From Hyphomicrobiales bacterium (lineage in GTDB: Bacteria > Pseudomonadota > Alphaproteobacteria > Rhizobiales > Rhizobiaceae), in contig UCHV01000011.1 of assembly GCA_900472395.1 (NCBI GenBank), forward strand, positions 453,806 to 517,805: a stretch of DNA of 64,000 nt, given 5' to 3'. This document shows positions 1-8,562 of this stretch, in pieces; within the stretch, counting starts at the first letter, position 1; every line of letters begins with the position of its first letter. The position numbers and the translations under genes are program-made. A model generated the notes under the pieces. It was not told the DNA's origin. It ran no database searches and saw only the letters and a list, made by a program, of their open reading frames with translations.

Positions 1-1343
1 ATTTCGGCGCGGATGCCGGCGTTACGCAGGTCCTGAGTGAACTTCTGATATTGACCAAGATGCGCAGGATCGTTGCCATCCATGACGGTGACGAGAACGG
101 GAGCGACAACGTCATCCTGACCGAGCTTGCCAAGGTTTTTCAGCGCCGTCATCAGGCGCGACACGCCGATGGAAAAGCCCGTTGCCGGAACCGGCTGGCC
201 CATGAAACGCGACACCAGACCATCATAACGACCACCGCCGCCGACCGAGCCAAATCGAACAATCTCACCCTTATCGTTCGGAATAGGTTTAGTAAGTTCG
301 GCTTCGAAAACTGGGCCAGTGTAATATTCCAAACCACGCACGACAGAAGGAGTAATACGAATTTGTTTTGTGCCATATCCAGCAGCCCGAACCAAAGAAC
401 TGATTTGGCGCAGTTCATTTAATCCCTCTTTAAACAGCTCCGCATTAGGAAAGTGCTGCTCAAAGACATCCAAAAATTTTGGATTAGCAATGACCAAAGG
501 CCATTTGCTCTTACCACCTTCCAATAAAGCATCAGACGGCAGTACTTCTGAAGGATCCATCTGAGAGAAGTAATCCGCAGGCTCATCACTGTTATGCGTA
601 AACAGCAACATTAATTTTTCACGCGAACTATCGTCTAGCTCAGCGCCTTTGGTAAAGTCACCAGATTCATCCTTGCGTCCTTCACCAAGCAGAAGACGAA
701 CACCGTCAGGCCCAAATTTATCGAGTTTGTCGATGGCGCGCAGCACGGTCAGGCGACGATTGAAGTTCTCCTCACCACCCAGACCGATGGCTTCCATCAC
801 GCCATCCAGAACCTTGCGGTTGTTCACCCGGATCACGTAATCGCCGCGCTTGATGCCAAGCGCTTCCATCGTGTCGGCCATCATCATGCACATTTCGGCA
901 TCGGCCTGAACGCCCGGTGCGCCGACCGTATCGGCATCGAACTGCATGAACTGGCGGAAACGGCCCGGACCCGGCTTTTCGTTGCGGAACACATAACCGG
1001 CGCGGTAGGTGCGGAACGGCAGCTGGATCTCGTTGAAGTTTTCCGCGACATGGCGGGCCAGCGGCGCCGTCAGGTCGTAACGCAGCGACATCCACTGGTC
1101 ATCGTCGTCCTGCAGCGAAAACACGCCTTCGTTGGGGCGGTCGCTGTCGGGCAGGAATTTTCCGAGCGCATCGGTATATTCGAACAGCGGCGTTTCCACC
1201 GGATCGAAACCGTAACGTTCATAGACCTCGCGGATCTTTGCCGTCATCTCGTTGGTGGCATGGATATCGGCAGCCGAGCGATCGACAAAACCGCGCGGCA
1301 GGCGGGCTTTGAGTTTCTGGGGCTTCTTCTGCTTGTCGCTCAT
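1..1343 (-). CDS. hisS: Histidyl-tRNA synthetase, C-terminus beyond the window
   Basis: This class II aminoacyl-tRNA synthetase charges tRNA-His in the cytoplasm. The frame opens with ATG at 1343 ([19 protein letters not shown]) and stays open to position 1, giving 447 codons of a protein usually near 500 residues. Family motifs visible are [14 protein letters not shown] (the HisRS RGLDYY-type signature) and GGGGRYDGL. The middle of the gene, about 250-720 (residues ~208-364), is clearly more AT-rich than either flank and uses different codons, yet the frame is kept and the signature motif lies within it. That looks like a recombination patch. Downstream genes are outside the window. Confidence 0.93.
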   Translation of the reverse strand, partial: MSDKQKKPQKLKARLPRGFVDRSAADIHATNEMTAKIREVYERYGFDPVETPLFEYTDALGKFLPDSDRPNEGVFSLQDDDDQWMSLRYDLTAPLARHVAENFNEIQLPFRTYRAGYVFRNEKPGPGRFRQFMQFDADTVGAPGVQADAEMCMMMADTMEALGIKRGDYVIRVNNRKVLDGVMEAIGLGGEENFNRRLTVLRAIDKLDKFGPDGVRLLLGEGRKDESGDFTKGAELDDSSREKLMLLFTHNSDEPADYFSQMDPSEVLPSDALLEGGKSKWPLVIANPKFLDVFEQHFPNAELFKEGLNELRQISSLVRAAGYGTKQIRITPSVVRGLEYYTGPVFEAELTKPIPNDKGEIVRFGSVGGGGRYDGLVSRFMGQPVPATGFSIGVSRLMTALKNLGKLGQDDVVAPVLVTVMDGNDPAHLGQYQKFTQDLRNAGIRAE

Positions 1344-1463
1344 GATCGGATATCCATTGCCTGCGGGCCTCTTTGGAAAGGCCGGATTTGTGAGCGGTTT
1401 CTTAGAGGATGAAGCGTTTGGCGGCAAGGGCGGCATACTGGAACGACATCTCGGAAAGTGCTA

Positions 1464-1484
1464 TATCGGACCGACGTTCCGATA
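1464..1484. promoter_or_regulatory. Palindrome upstream of toxin-antitoxin pair, candidate operator
   Basis: TATCGGA and TCCGATA form perfect 7-bp arms around a 7-bp spacer, ending just before the ribosome binding site AAAGGA (1484-1489) of the antitoxin gene. Ribbon-helix-helix antitoxins of type II modules usually repress their own operon from such palindromes. The operator role is inferred from position. Confidence 0.45.
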
Positions 1485-1496
1485 AAGGATCATACC

Positions 1497-1724
1497 GTGG
1501 GCAAGCACGCAGCCATCAAACTCCCTGACGAAACAATCGAACGGCTGGAAGCCTTGGCGGAACGAACCGGCAGGGATCCGTCCGAGTATGTTGTGGAAGC
1601 GGTAGAGCAACTGCTTGAGGACATGGAAGACTTGCGCCTCGCAGAAGAGGCCATGCAGCGGATTGAACGGGGCGAATCCCAGATTATTAGCGGCGAGGAA
1701 TTCTGGCGTGGTCTGGTCGATTGA
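1497..1724 (+). CDS. Ribbon-helix-helix / RelB-like antitoxin
   Basis: A 75-residue protein with the pattern of a ribbon-helix-helix antitoxin: KHAAIKLPDETIERLEAL (beta strand and helix), then a TGRDPSEYVVEA helix and an acidic, helical C-terminus that would bind the toxin. I chose GTG at 1497 because AAAGGA lies 7 bases upstream; a longer frame from GTG 1458 would run through the palindrome. The toxin gene overlaps its last 17 bases. Such antitoxins neutralise the partner toxin and repress the operon together with it. The exact subfamily (CopG, RelB or DUF6290-like) is not resolved. Confidence 0.75.
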   Translation: MGKHAAIKLPDETIERLEALAERTGRDPSEYVVEAVEQLLEDMEDLRLAEEAMQRIERGESQIISGEEFWRGLVD

Positions 1725-1977
1725 ATACGACAAACTGGTCCGTAAACAGATCGAAAAGCTCGACCCTCAAATCCAAAAACGTATCCATTCCTTTCTTTAT
1801 GAACGCCTTCTAAAACTCGATGATCCACGCCAAACGGGCGAAGCAATGCAGGGGTCGAGATTCGGCAAGTTTTGGCGCTACAAGGTTGGCGCCTATCGCA
1901 TCATCTGCGACATACAGGATCACCGGCTTGTGGTTCTCGTTGTCGAGGTGGATCACCGCAAACAGGTCTACCGCTAA
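1708..1977 (+). CDS. RelE/ParE-family toxin
   Basis: An 89-residue basic protein with the RelE/ParE fold pattern: an N-terminal VWSIEYDKLVRKQIEKLD helix, FGKFWRYKVGAYRIICDIQD, and a C-terminal LVVLVVEVDHRKQVYR. The GTG start at 1708 overlaps the antitoxin gene and has GAGGAA upstream (1694-1699). RelE members cut mRNA on the ribosome and ParE members poison gyrase. The YRIICDI and H-R-K-x-x-Y-R tail favour RelE, but the target cannot be settled from sequence alone. Confidence 0.78.
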   Translation: MVWSIEYDKLVRKQIEKLDPQIQKRIHSFLYERLLKLDDPRQTGEAMQGSRFGKFWRYKVGAYRIICDIQDHRLVVLVVEVDHRKQVYR

Positions 1978-1980
1978 TTC

Positions 1981-2739
1981 ATGATCCTCGAAGCCATTCA
2001 ATACACCTCCACCCTCCCCGTCACGCCCAAACCGTTTCGCCCTCACATCCGATCCTCCGTCAACCTTTGGGCACGCGCCGGACGTTGCGCAAAAGACTGG
2101 GCGTCGCATGAGGCGCAGTGCCAGACTTTTATCCGCGAAACGGTTTCGGGCATGAAGGAACGCCGCACTGCCGTGGTGCTCGGTTCCGGCCTGTTGCGCG
2201 ATGTGCCTGTGGAGTTTTTGAGCCGGGCTTTCGATACGGTCGTGCTGGTCGATCTCGTGCATCTGGCAAGCGTCAGGCTGTGGCTTTCGGCCAAACGCAT
2301 CCGCAATGTAACGCTGATTTCGCGCGATCTTTCCGGTTATGACGATGTGCTTGCCGGTCGCGAAACGGAACCGCTCGGTTTCCTGCGGCAGGTGCCATGG
2401 CTCGATCTCGTCATTTCCGCCAACATCCTGTCGCAGATCGGTGTCGGCGCGGCGCGCAGGCTGGAGGCATCGGAGGCTGCAGACGCTGCGGATGTGGTGC
2501 CGAAACTGGTGGCGGCGCATCTCGACGGTCTGGCGGGCCTGCCCTGCAAGACGGTGCTTTTGACCGACACCCGTTACCGGGTGAGCGATCGCAGCGGCGC
2601 GGTGCTGGAGGACAGCGACCTCATGGGCGGAAAGACCACGCCTGCTGCCGCCCGGTCATGGCCCTGGACAGTTGCGCCGTTTGGCGAGGAGAGCCGGGAT
2701 TACCAGATCGTCCACGATGTGATCGCCCACGCCCGCTGA
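1981..2739 (+). CDS. Conserved hypothetical protein with Rossmann-like core
   Basis: A 252-residue protein whose family I do not recognise with certainty. Residues ~60-85 read RTAVVLGSGLLRDVPVEFL followed by FDTVVLVDLVH. This is a glycine-containing loop after a beta strand and then an acidic residue ending the next strand, as in nucleotide- or SAM-binding Rossmann folds. DLVISANILSQIG lies where methyltransferases carry motif IV. No catalytic motif is certain. It starts 3 bp after the toxin stop with no clear ribosome binding site, so translation may be coupled or begin downstream. Confidence 0.6.
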   Translation: MILEAIQYTSTLPVTPKPFRPHIRSSVNLWARAGRCAKDWASHEAQCQTFIRETVSGMKERRTAVVLGSGLLRDVPVEFLSRAFDTVVLVDLVHLASVRLWLSAKRIRNVTLISRDLSGYDDVLAGRETEPLGFLRQVPWLDLVISANILSQIGVGAARRLEASEAADAADVVPKLVAAHLDGLAGLPCKTVLLTDTRYRVSDRSGAVLEDSDLMGGKTTPAAARSWPWTVAPFGEESRDYQIVHDVIAHAR

Positions 2740-2820
2740 ACGCCGCGGGGTTGCCGAAACACCTTTCCGCCTTGCCGGAATTTGACGGCCTCTCCATATT
2801 CCGGCTGGAGGATTTTTGTC

Positions 2821-3531
2821 ATGACCATGCGCCCGATTACCGCAATCGGCTTCGATGCCGACGATACGCTGTGGCAGAACGAGCAGTTCTTCCGGACCAC
2901 CGAAAGCCATTTCACCGGCCTGCTCAAGGAATTTGCCGAGCACGATGTCGTATCCGAAAAGCTGCTCGCGGCGGAAAAGCGCAATCTCGATTTCTACGGT
3001 TACGGCATCAAGGGTTTCATGCTGTCGATGATCGAGACGGCCATCGAGGTGACGGACGGCAAGGTCGAAGCGCGTACGATCGGCGAGATCCTCGATGTCG
3101 GGCGGGAGATGCTGCGCCATCCGGTGGAAACACTGCCGCATGTGCGCGAGACGCTTGAGGCGCTCAGCGGCCATTACATGCTGGTGCTGATCACCAAGGG
3201 CGATCTGTTCGATCAGGAACGCAAGCTGGCGCAATCGGGCCTTGGCGATTTTTTCGATGCGGTGGAGATCGTTTCGGAAAAGACCGCCACCACTTATCGG
3301 CGCGTATTTTCACGGGTGGCGGATGGGCCGGAACGGGCGATGATGATCGGCAACTCGCTGAAATCCGATATCGTGCCGGCCATTGCCGCCGGCGCTTACG
3401 GCGTGTTCGTGCCGCATGAACTGACCTGGATCCTCGAACATGTGGAGCCGCCCACCGATGCGCCGCGTTTCCGGCAGATCGCCCATCTGGGAGAACTGCC
3501 GGCAATTCTCGACGGCATCATGGACGCTTGA
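2821..3531 (+). CDS. HAD-family hydrolase
   Basis: A 236-residue haloacid dehalogenase-type phosphatase. Motif I is FDADDTLWQNEQFF (nucleophile and acid/base Asp), motif II is LVLITKGDL, motif III is the Lys in VSEKTATTY, and motif IV is MIGNSLKSDI with its acidic Asp. A helical cap separates motifs I and II. The ATG at 2821 is preceded by GGAGGA (2806-2811). Substrate unknown. Its 3' end overlaps the convergent tag gene by 14 bp. Confidence 0.85.
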   Translation: MTMRPITAIGFDADDTLWQNEQFFRTTESHFTGLLKEFAEHDVVSEKLLAAEKRNLDFYGYGIKGFMLSMIETAIEVTDGKVEARTIGEILDVGREMLRHPVETLPHVRETLEALSGHYMLVLITKGDLFDQERKLAQSGLGDFFDAVEIVSEKTATTYRRVFSRVADGPERAMMIGNSLKSDIVPAIAAGAYGVFVPHELTWILEHVEPPTDAPRFRQIAHLGELPAILDGIMDA

Positions 3532-4141
3532 AATCTTTCCGCAGCCGGTCGATCTGCGGCTGGCAGAAGCACCCGTAGAGATGGTCGTTGACCATGCCCA
3601 TGGCCTGCATGAACGCATAGACGGTGGTGGGGCCGACAAAGGTCCAGCCGCGTTTCTTCAGATCTTTCGAAAGACGCGTGGACACCGGCGTGGTGGGGTT
3701 GGCGCGCAAGGTTTCGTGATCCATCACCAGCGGGCGCTCGTGCGCTTGCGGTTCATAACTCCAGAAGAATTTGGCAAGCGAGCCGAATTCTTCCCGTAAT
3801 GCAACCGCGCGGCGGGCATTGTTGATGGTGGAAACGATCTTGCCGCGGTGGCGGATGATGCCGGCATTGCCAAGGCAGCGGGCGATATCGTCCTCGCCGA
3901 AATCGGCGACCTTGGTAAAATCGAAACCGGCAAAGGCTGCGCGAAAATTCTCACGCTTGCGCAGGATGGTCAGCCACGAGAGGCCGGACTGAAACCCTTC
4001 AAGGCAGACCTTTTCGAACAGCCTCATATCGTCGGTTACCGGACGGCCCCACTCCTCGTCGTGATAGCGGCGGTAATCTTCCAGACCGCCATGCCAGGCG
4101 CAGCGGAATTTTCCGTCTTCGCCTTCGATAATGCCTGTCAT
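3518..4141 (-). CDS. tag: DNA-3-methyladenine glycosylase I
   Basis: A 207-residue base-excision repair enzyme that removes 3-methyladenine from alkylated DNA. Diagnostic sequences are RCAWHGG near the N-terminus, YHDEEWGRPV, FEKVCLEGFQSGLSWLTIL, and the C-terminal VNDHLYGCFC. In the Tag family, conserved Cys and His residues at the two ends of the protein bind a structural zinc, and the Cys of RCAW and the HLYGCFC tail fit that role. I prefer ATG 4141 (MTGIIEGEDGKFRC); an in-frame ATG at 4183 would add 14 residues but lacks a ribosome binding site. Confidence 0.92.
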   Translation of the reverse strand: MTGIIEGEDGKFRCAWHGGLEDYRRYHDEEWGRPVTDDMRLFEKVCLEGFQSGLSWLTILRKRENFRAAFAGFDFTKVADFGEDDIARCLGNAGIIRHRGKIVSTINNARRAVALREEFGSLAKFFWSYEPQAHERPLVMDHETLRANPTTPVSTRLSKDLKKRGWTFVGPTTVYAFMQAMGMVNDHLYGCFCQPQIDRLRKDFKRP

Positions 4142-4365
4142 GCCTGATTTTCCCACTGTTAACGCCTGGTCGGCCGTCTTCATAACACGTCAACCATGTC
4201 TTCCAACCACCCGGTAACCCTGCTGAAAGCTTTACGCAAAACGAAGCCTTCAACCGAGTGCGAATTTACCATTCGCTTGTGAATTGCCGCTCAAGGTTTT
4301 TTCCAGATCAAAGCCGGACGCGGATGACAATTCCCGCAAACGGTCAAGTAAAAGCGTTGGAGCCG

Positions 4366-5217
4366 ATGACGATGAAGAAGAGCCTGCCTTCCGCGAAAAT
4401 TCTCGGGCTTGTCGCCCTCGGCTTCACGACGGCTTTGTTTGCTGCACCGGCAAGCGCGCAGGATCGTTATCGTCAGCGCCCTCCGGTCATGGTCAGCCCC
4501 GACCTGACGGCACCCTGGCTGATGCAGCTGGGTGAAGCGCCGCGCCAGCAGGCGCCGCGTTACCGCACGGCCGCCCCGCGCCCGCAATACGAACAGCCGC
4601 GTTATTACCGGCCGCAAGCGCAGCAGCAGCGCGCGCAGCAGAGCCGCCAGTACCTGTTTCCGCCGGCCCCATCGCGCGCTGCCCGCCCTGCCCGTTCCCA
4701 GCAGGGCGCGCAGCAGGTGGCCATGCGCCGCGCCGACCTGCCGGTCATCCAGGGCAAGGTCGAACCGCAATTCCTGCCGCAGACGGTTTCCTACGAAACG
4801 CAATACCCGGCCGGCACAATCGTGATCGATACCAACAACCGCTTCCTTTATCTCGTGGAGGGCAATGGCCAGGCGATGCGTTACGGCGTCGGCGTCGGCA
4901 AGCCCGGTTTCGAATGGGCCGGCGAACACAAGGTGACCCGCAAGGCGGAATGGCCGAGCTGGGTGCCGCCGCAGGAAATGATCAGCCGCGAAGCCGCCAA
5001 GGGCCATTACCTGCCGGCGCGCATGGATGGCGGACCGGAAAACCCGCTCGGCGCGCGCGCCATGTATCTGGGTTCGACGCTCTACCGCATCCACGGCACC
5101 AACGCTCCCTGGACGATCGGCAGCGCCGTTTCCTCCGGCTGCATCCGCATGCGCAACGAGGATGTCACCGACCTTTACGAGCGTGTGAATGTGGGCACCC
5201 GGGTGATCGTGATCTGA
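4366..5217 (+). CDS. L,D-transpeptidase (YkuD domain), exported
   Basis: A 283-residue periplasmic enzyme that forms 3-3 cross-links in peptidoglycan or attaches proteins to it. It has a signal peptide (MTMKKSLPSAKILGLVALGF, cleavage near APASA-QD), then a Pro/Gln/Arg-rich linker of about 100 residues, then the YkuD domain. The catalytic signature IHGTNAPWTIG ... SSGCIRMRNEDV gives His and the nucleophilic Cys. ATG 4366 gives the best signal peptide; the frame is open back to 4258. Followed by a paralogue of the same domain. Confidence 0.88.
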   Translation: MTMKKSLPSAKILGLVALGFTTALFAAPASAQDRYRQRPPVMVSPDLTAPWLMQLGEAPRQQAPRYRTAAPRPQYEQPRYYRPQAQQQRAQQSRQYLFPPAPSRAARPARSQQGAQQVAMRRADLPVIQGKVEPQFLPQTVSYETQYPAGTIVIDTNNRFLYLVEGNGQAMRYGVGVGKPGFEWAGEHKVTRKAEWPSWVPPQEMISREAAKGHYLPARMDGGPENPLGARAMYLGSTLYRIHGTNAPWTIGSAVSSGCIRMRNEDVTDLYERVNVGTRVIVI

Positions 5218-5337
5218 CGACGGTTATGTAATGCGGTATTTTTGCCTGAATGATGTGACCAGATAGACACGATGACCAAGGTATATCGTCGTATGACTGT
5301 TCACATTCGTCATGCCTGATCTTGCCGAAGCCAGTAT

Positions 5338-5366
5338 GCCGGGACATTTTGTCCCGGCTTTTTTTA
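5338..5366 (+). terminator. Rho-independent terminator between the L,D-transpeptidase genes
   Basis: GCCGGGAC (5338-5345) pairs with GTCCCGGC (5351-5358), followed by seven or more T residues. It probably ends the upstream transcript. It sits only ~17 bp before the next start codon, so if the second gene has a promoter further upstream the hairpin could also act in its leader. Confidence 0.8.
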
Positions 5367-5382
5367 TTGAAGGGGACCCTGA

Positions 5383-6072
5383 ATGAAGTCGGGAAAAATC
5401 TTGCTCACCATCGCTGCGATGGGTTTGAGCATGTCACTGGCATTGCCGGTCGGCCAGGCATCGGCGCAGTCTCGCCAGCCGCAGACGACGGCAAGCGATG
5501 TCGCTCCCTCGGTGCGCAACAAGCCGGTGCCGGAAAAGTTCAAGCGCCGCATGGTGCGCTTTGCCACCAATGAAGCGCCGGGCACGATCATCGTCGATAC
5601 CAACAACAAGTTTCTCTACCTCGTCGAAGGCGGCAACCGCGCCACGCGTTACGGCATCGGCGTCGGCCGCGAAGGTTTCGGCTGGTCGGGCGAAGTGAAG
5701 ATCGGTCGCAAGGCCGAATGGCCGACATGGACGCCGCCGGCCGAAATGCGCGCCCGCGAAGCCCGCCGCGGCATCAAGCTGCCGGTGGTCATGAAGGGCG
5801 GACCTGAAAACCCGCTCGGTGCCCGCGCCATGTATCTCTACAAGGGCGGCCGCGACACGATCTTCCGTATTCACGGCACCAACCAGCCGTGGTCTATCGG
5901 CCTCAACCTGTCGTCCGGCTGCATCCGCCTGATGAACAAGGATATCGAACACCTTTACGCCCGCGCCAGCGTCGGCGCAAAGGTTGTCGTCATCGGACCC
6001 GGCTCCAAGCCCGGCGATGTCGCCTTCAAGGATCGCGGCGTCGATATTTTCCGAACCATTTTTGGTGGCTAA
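5383..6072 (+). CDS. L,D-transpeptidase (YkuD domain), exported
   Basis: A 229-residue paralogue of the preceding gene, with a signal peptide (MKSGKILLTIAAMGLSMSLA, cleavage near GQASA-QS) but almost no linker. The catalytic segment FRIHGTNQPWSIG ... SSGCIRLMNKDI carries the His and Cys of the YkuD fold. AAGGGGA precedes the ATG. The C-terminus extends ~30 residues past the catalytic core. Rhizobiaceae have many such enzymes and rely heavily on L,D cross-links (general knowledge of the group); which cross-link this copy makes is unknown. Confidence 0.9.
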   Translation: MKSGKILLTIAAMGLSMSLALPVGQASAQSRQPQTTASDVAPSVRNKPVPEKFKRRMVRFATNEAPGTIIVDTNNKFLYLVEGGNRATRYGIGVGREGFGWSGEVKIGRKAEWPTWTPPAEMRAREARRGIKLPVVMKGGPENPLGARAMYLYKGGRDTIFRIHGTNQPWSIGLNLSSGCIRLMNKDIEHLYARASVGAKVVVIGPGSKPGDVAFKDRGVDIFRTIFGG

Positions 6073-6081
6073 TCGACATTA

Positions 6082-6105
6082 CCGGCAGCGCCACCGCGCT
6101 GCCGG
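6082..6105 (+). terminator. GC-rich hairpin after the second L,D-transpeptidase
   Basis: CCGGCAGCGC (6082-6091) pairs with GCGCTGCCGG (6096-6105) over a 4-nt loop, 10 bp downstream of the stop. The following T-run is poor, so it is either a weak terminator or an mRNA 3'-end stabiliser. Confidence 0.5.
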
Positions 6106-6351
6106 CCCGCATTGTTTCGTACGGTTTCAGACGAACCGTGCAGCAAAAATCAGCCAGCTGTCACAATGCCCCACCGATTCCGACATTTCCGTCGTATTGA
6201 AGACAGAATTCGACGTATTATCTGAATAAGTGAACAGCTGTGCAAAGCGCCGCTTGACGCGGATTTTCCCGCATTCACAATGATCGAATCCACGCTCGAT
6301 TGAGTGATTCTCTTTTACCAAATGAGAATATACTCTCGATTGTGACAGTCG

Positions 6352-6921
6352 ATGCGTTTATTAGTACTGAATCATATAGGAGACCGGCAGAAATTGGGCT
6401 TTATCGATCGCGTTACTACAAATGTTCGTCTTATGCTGCAGCGACCACCGCGCCAGCAATATGCGGCGTTGTGTTACCGTGCTCGAAAAAAGCAGTCGGA
6501 TCAGCTGGAAGTGCTGGTCATGACCAGCCGCGATACCGGCCGCTGGGTCATTCCCAAGGGATGGCCGATGGAAGGCAAGAAGGCGCATGCGGTTGCCGAA
6601 CGCGAGGCTTATGAAGAAGCCGGCGTGAAGGGCAAGGTCGCCAAGGAACCGCTCGGCTCCTTCCATTATCGCAAGACACTGTCGAACGGCGTGAAAGTGC
6701 CGGTTCTGGTGCAGGTGCATGCGCTCGAAGTGGAAGAGATGCTCAAGACATTTCCCGAAAAGGGCAGCCGTCGCTATGAGTGGGTGAGTTGCGAGGAAGC
6801 TGCTGCCCGCGTCAACGAGCCGGAACTGAAGGTGCTGTTCATGCAGTTTGCCGGCCGGATGTATCCCAACCCCCGCGAAGCATCGGCTGCGCCCTTTTCC
6901 TCCAAGCTCGCCGGTGCCTGA
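6352..6921 (+). CDS. NUDIX hydrolase
   Basis: A 189-residue hydrolase of the NUDIX fold, which cleaves nucleoside diphosphates linked to another group. The box is read in GWPMEGKKAHAVAEREAYEE followed by AGV; the metal-binding REAYEEAG core is intact, but the first Glu of the usual G-x5-E is replaced by Lys. The PKGWPMEGK context resembles diphosphoinositol-polyphosphate/Ap4A-type NUDIX proteins. The start is uncertain: ATG 6352 lacks a good ribosome binding site and ATG 6433 is an alternative. Substrate unknown. Confidence 0.82.
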   Translation: MRLLVLNHIGDRQKLGFIDRVTTNVRLMLQRPPRQQYAALCYRARKKQSDQLEVLVMTSRDTGRWVIPKGWPMEGKKAHAVAEREAYEEAGVKGKVAKEPLGSFHYRKTLSNGVKVPVLVQVHALEVEEMLKTFPEKGSRRYEWVSCEEAAARVNEPELKVLFMQFAGRMYPNPREASAAPFSSKLAGA

Positions 6922-7033
6922 GCAATCTCTTTTTCCGTCACATTCCGTCCGTAAGATGAGCCTGGAAGGGCGCCGTTACCGGCTGCCTTCGACATTGATC
7001 GGCCTTGCGGTCGGCACATCGGGATAGACCGGC

Positions 7034-8539
7034 ATGCCCATCAAGAAGCCGCGTCTGGCCAAGCCGACGCTCGACAAGGATCTGGCAAAGATATCCCGCC
7101 TCGAGGAAGCCACCCGCTATCTCGGGCGCGGTGTGGCTATTCATGGCACGGCGCTGATCTTCCTGATCCTGATGGCGGTTTTGGCCGGTACTTTCGTCAC
7201 CAGCCGGGCCGATGTCGTTCTCATCGTCTGCGCCGCCGCCATCGCCGCCTATATGGCGATGAACATCGGCGCCAATGACGTCACCAACAATATCGGCGCA
7301 GCCGTCGGTGCGCGCGCCATGACCATGGGTTTCGGTCTTGCGCTGGCCGCCGTGTTCGAGATTGCAGGCGCCATTATCGGCGGCGGGCACGTGGCCGACA
7401 CGATTGCCAACGGCATCATGCGCGAAGGCGTGATCACCGGATCGGAAGTGATGATCTGGGCGATGATGGCAGCACTTCTGTCCGCCGCCATTTTCATCAA
7501 CCTCGCCACATGGCTGGGCTGGCCGATTTCCACCACCCATTCGATTGTCGGCAGTGTCATGGGATCAGGCATTGCCGCCGCAGGGCTTTCCGCCGTCGAA
7601 TGGGGCACCGTTGGCCGCATTACCGCAAGCTGGATGATTTCGCCCCTGCTGGGCGCCGTGTTCGCGGCGGCTTTCCTGTATGTGATCAAGGAAACCATCA
7701 TCTATCGCACCGACAAGATCGCCGGTGCGAAACGCTGGGTGCCGGTGCTGATCGGCATCATGACAGGCGCGTTTTCCGGCTATCTGGCATTGGTGGGCCT
7801 TGGCCAGATGGTCGAGGTTTCAGCCCTGACGGCCACCATCATCACGGTTGTCAGCGGCGTTGTGTCATGGCGCGTTCTGGTGCCGGTCATTGCAAGGCAA
7901 GCGGCGGGGCTGGAAAATCGCAACCAGTCGCTGCGCAAGCTTTTCCGCATTCCGCTGGTATTTGCCGCAGCACTGATGTCGTTTGCGCATGGCGCCAACG
8001 ACGTGTCGAACGCCATCGGGCCTCTGGCCGCCATCGTATCGGCCTCTCAGCATGGCGTGCTCGGGCATGTGCATGTGCCGCTCTGGTCGCTGGTGATCGG
8101 CGGCCTCGGCATTTCCCTCGGCCTGCTTCTTTACGGCCCCAAGCTGGTCAAGCTCGTCGGCTCGGAAATCACCAAGCTCAACCCGATGCGCGCATATTGC
8201 GTATCGCTCTCGACGGCGCTGACGGTCATCACGGCATCCTGGGTCGGCCTGCCGGTATCCTCGACCCATATCGCCGTGGGCGCCGTGTTCGGGGTCGGCT
8301 TCTTCCGCGAATGGTATACCCGCCATTCCCGCCGCCGGTATGAATATGTTCGCGTTCGCGCCGGCGACGAACTGGATACGGTGGAGCCGTTCGAGCGCAA
8401 CGACTACGAATTCCGCCACCGTTATCTGGTGCGGCGCTCGCATTTCCTCAGCATCATTGCAGCCTGGATGATCACTCTTCCTTGCGCGGCGGCCCTTTCG
8501 GTCGTTATGAGCCTGATCATGTTCGCGATCTTCCTCTGA
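7034..8539 (+). CDS. pit: PiT-family inorganic phosphate transporter
   Basis: A 501-residue inner-membrane phosphate permease. Both halves carry the family signature: MNIGANDVTNNIGAAVG near residue 75 and FAHGANDVSNAIGPLAAI near residue 318, each followed by multiple hydrophobic segments. WPISTTHSIVGS and LPVSSTHIAVGAVFG are the second paired signature. The N-terminus (MPIKKPRLAKPTLDKDLAKI...) is a charged extension of ~40 residues before the first membrane segment. The C-terminal loop has an acidic/arginine-rich stretch before the final helix. rsmE follows after 23 bp. Confidence 0.92.
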   Translation: MPIKKPRLAKPTLDKDLAKISRLEEATRYLGRGVAIHGTALIFLILMAVLAGTFVTSRADVVLIVCAAAIAAYMAMNIGANDVTNNIGAAVGARAMTMGFGLALAAVFEIAGAIIGGGHVADTIANGIMREGVITGSEVMIWAMMAALLSAAIFINLATWLGWPISTTHSIVGSVMGSGIAAAGLSAVEWGTVGRITASWMISPLLGAVFAAAFLYVIKETIIYRTDKIAGAKRWVPVLIGIMTGAFSGYLALVGLGQMVEVSALTATIITVVSGVVSWRVLVPVIARQAAGLENRNQSLRKLFRIPLVFAAALMSFAHGANDVSNAIGPLAAIVSASQHGVLGHVHVPLWSLVIGGLGISLGLLLYGPKLVKLVGSEITKLNPMRAYCVSLSTALTVITASWVGLPVSSTHIAVGAVFGVGFFREWYTRHSRRRYEYVRVRAGDELDTVEPFERNDYEFRHRYLVRRSHFLSIIAAWMITLPCAAALSVVMSLIMFAIFL

Positions 8540-8562
8540 TCGCCAAAACGGGATTTTAGACC

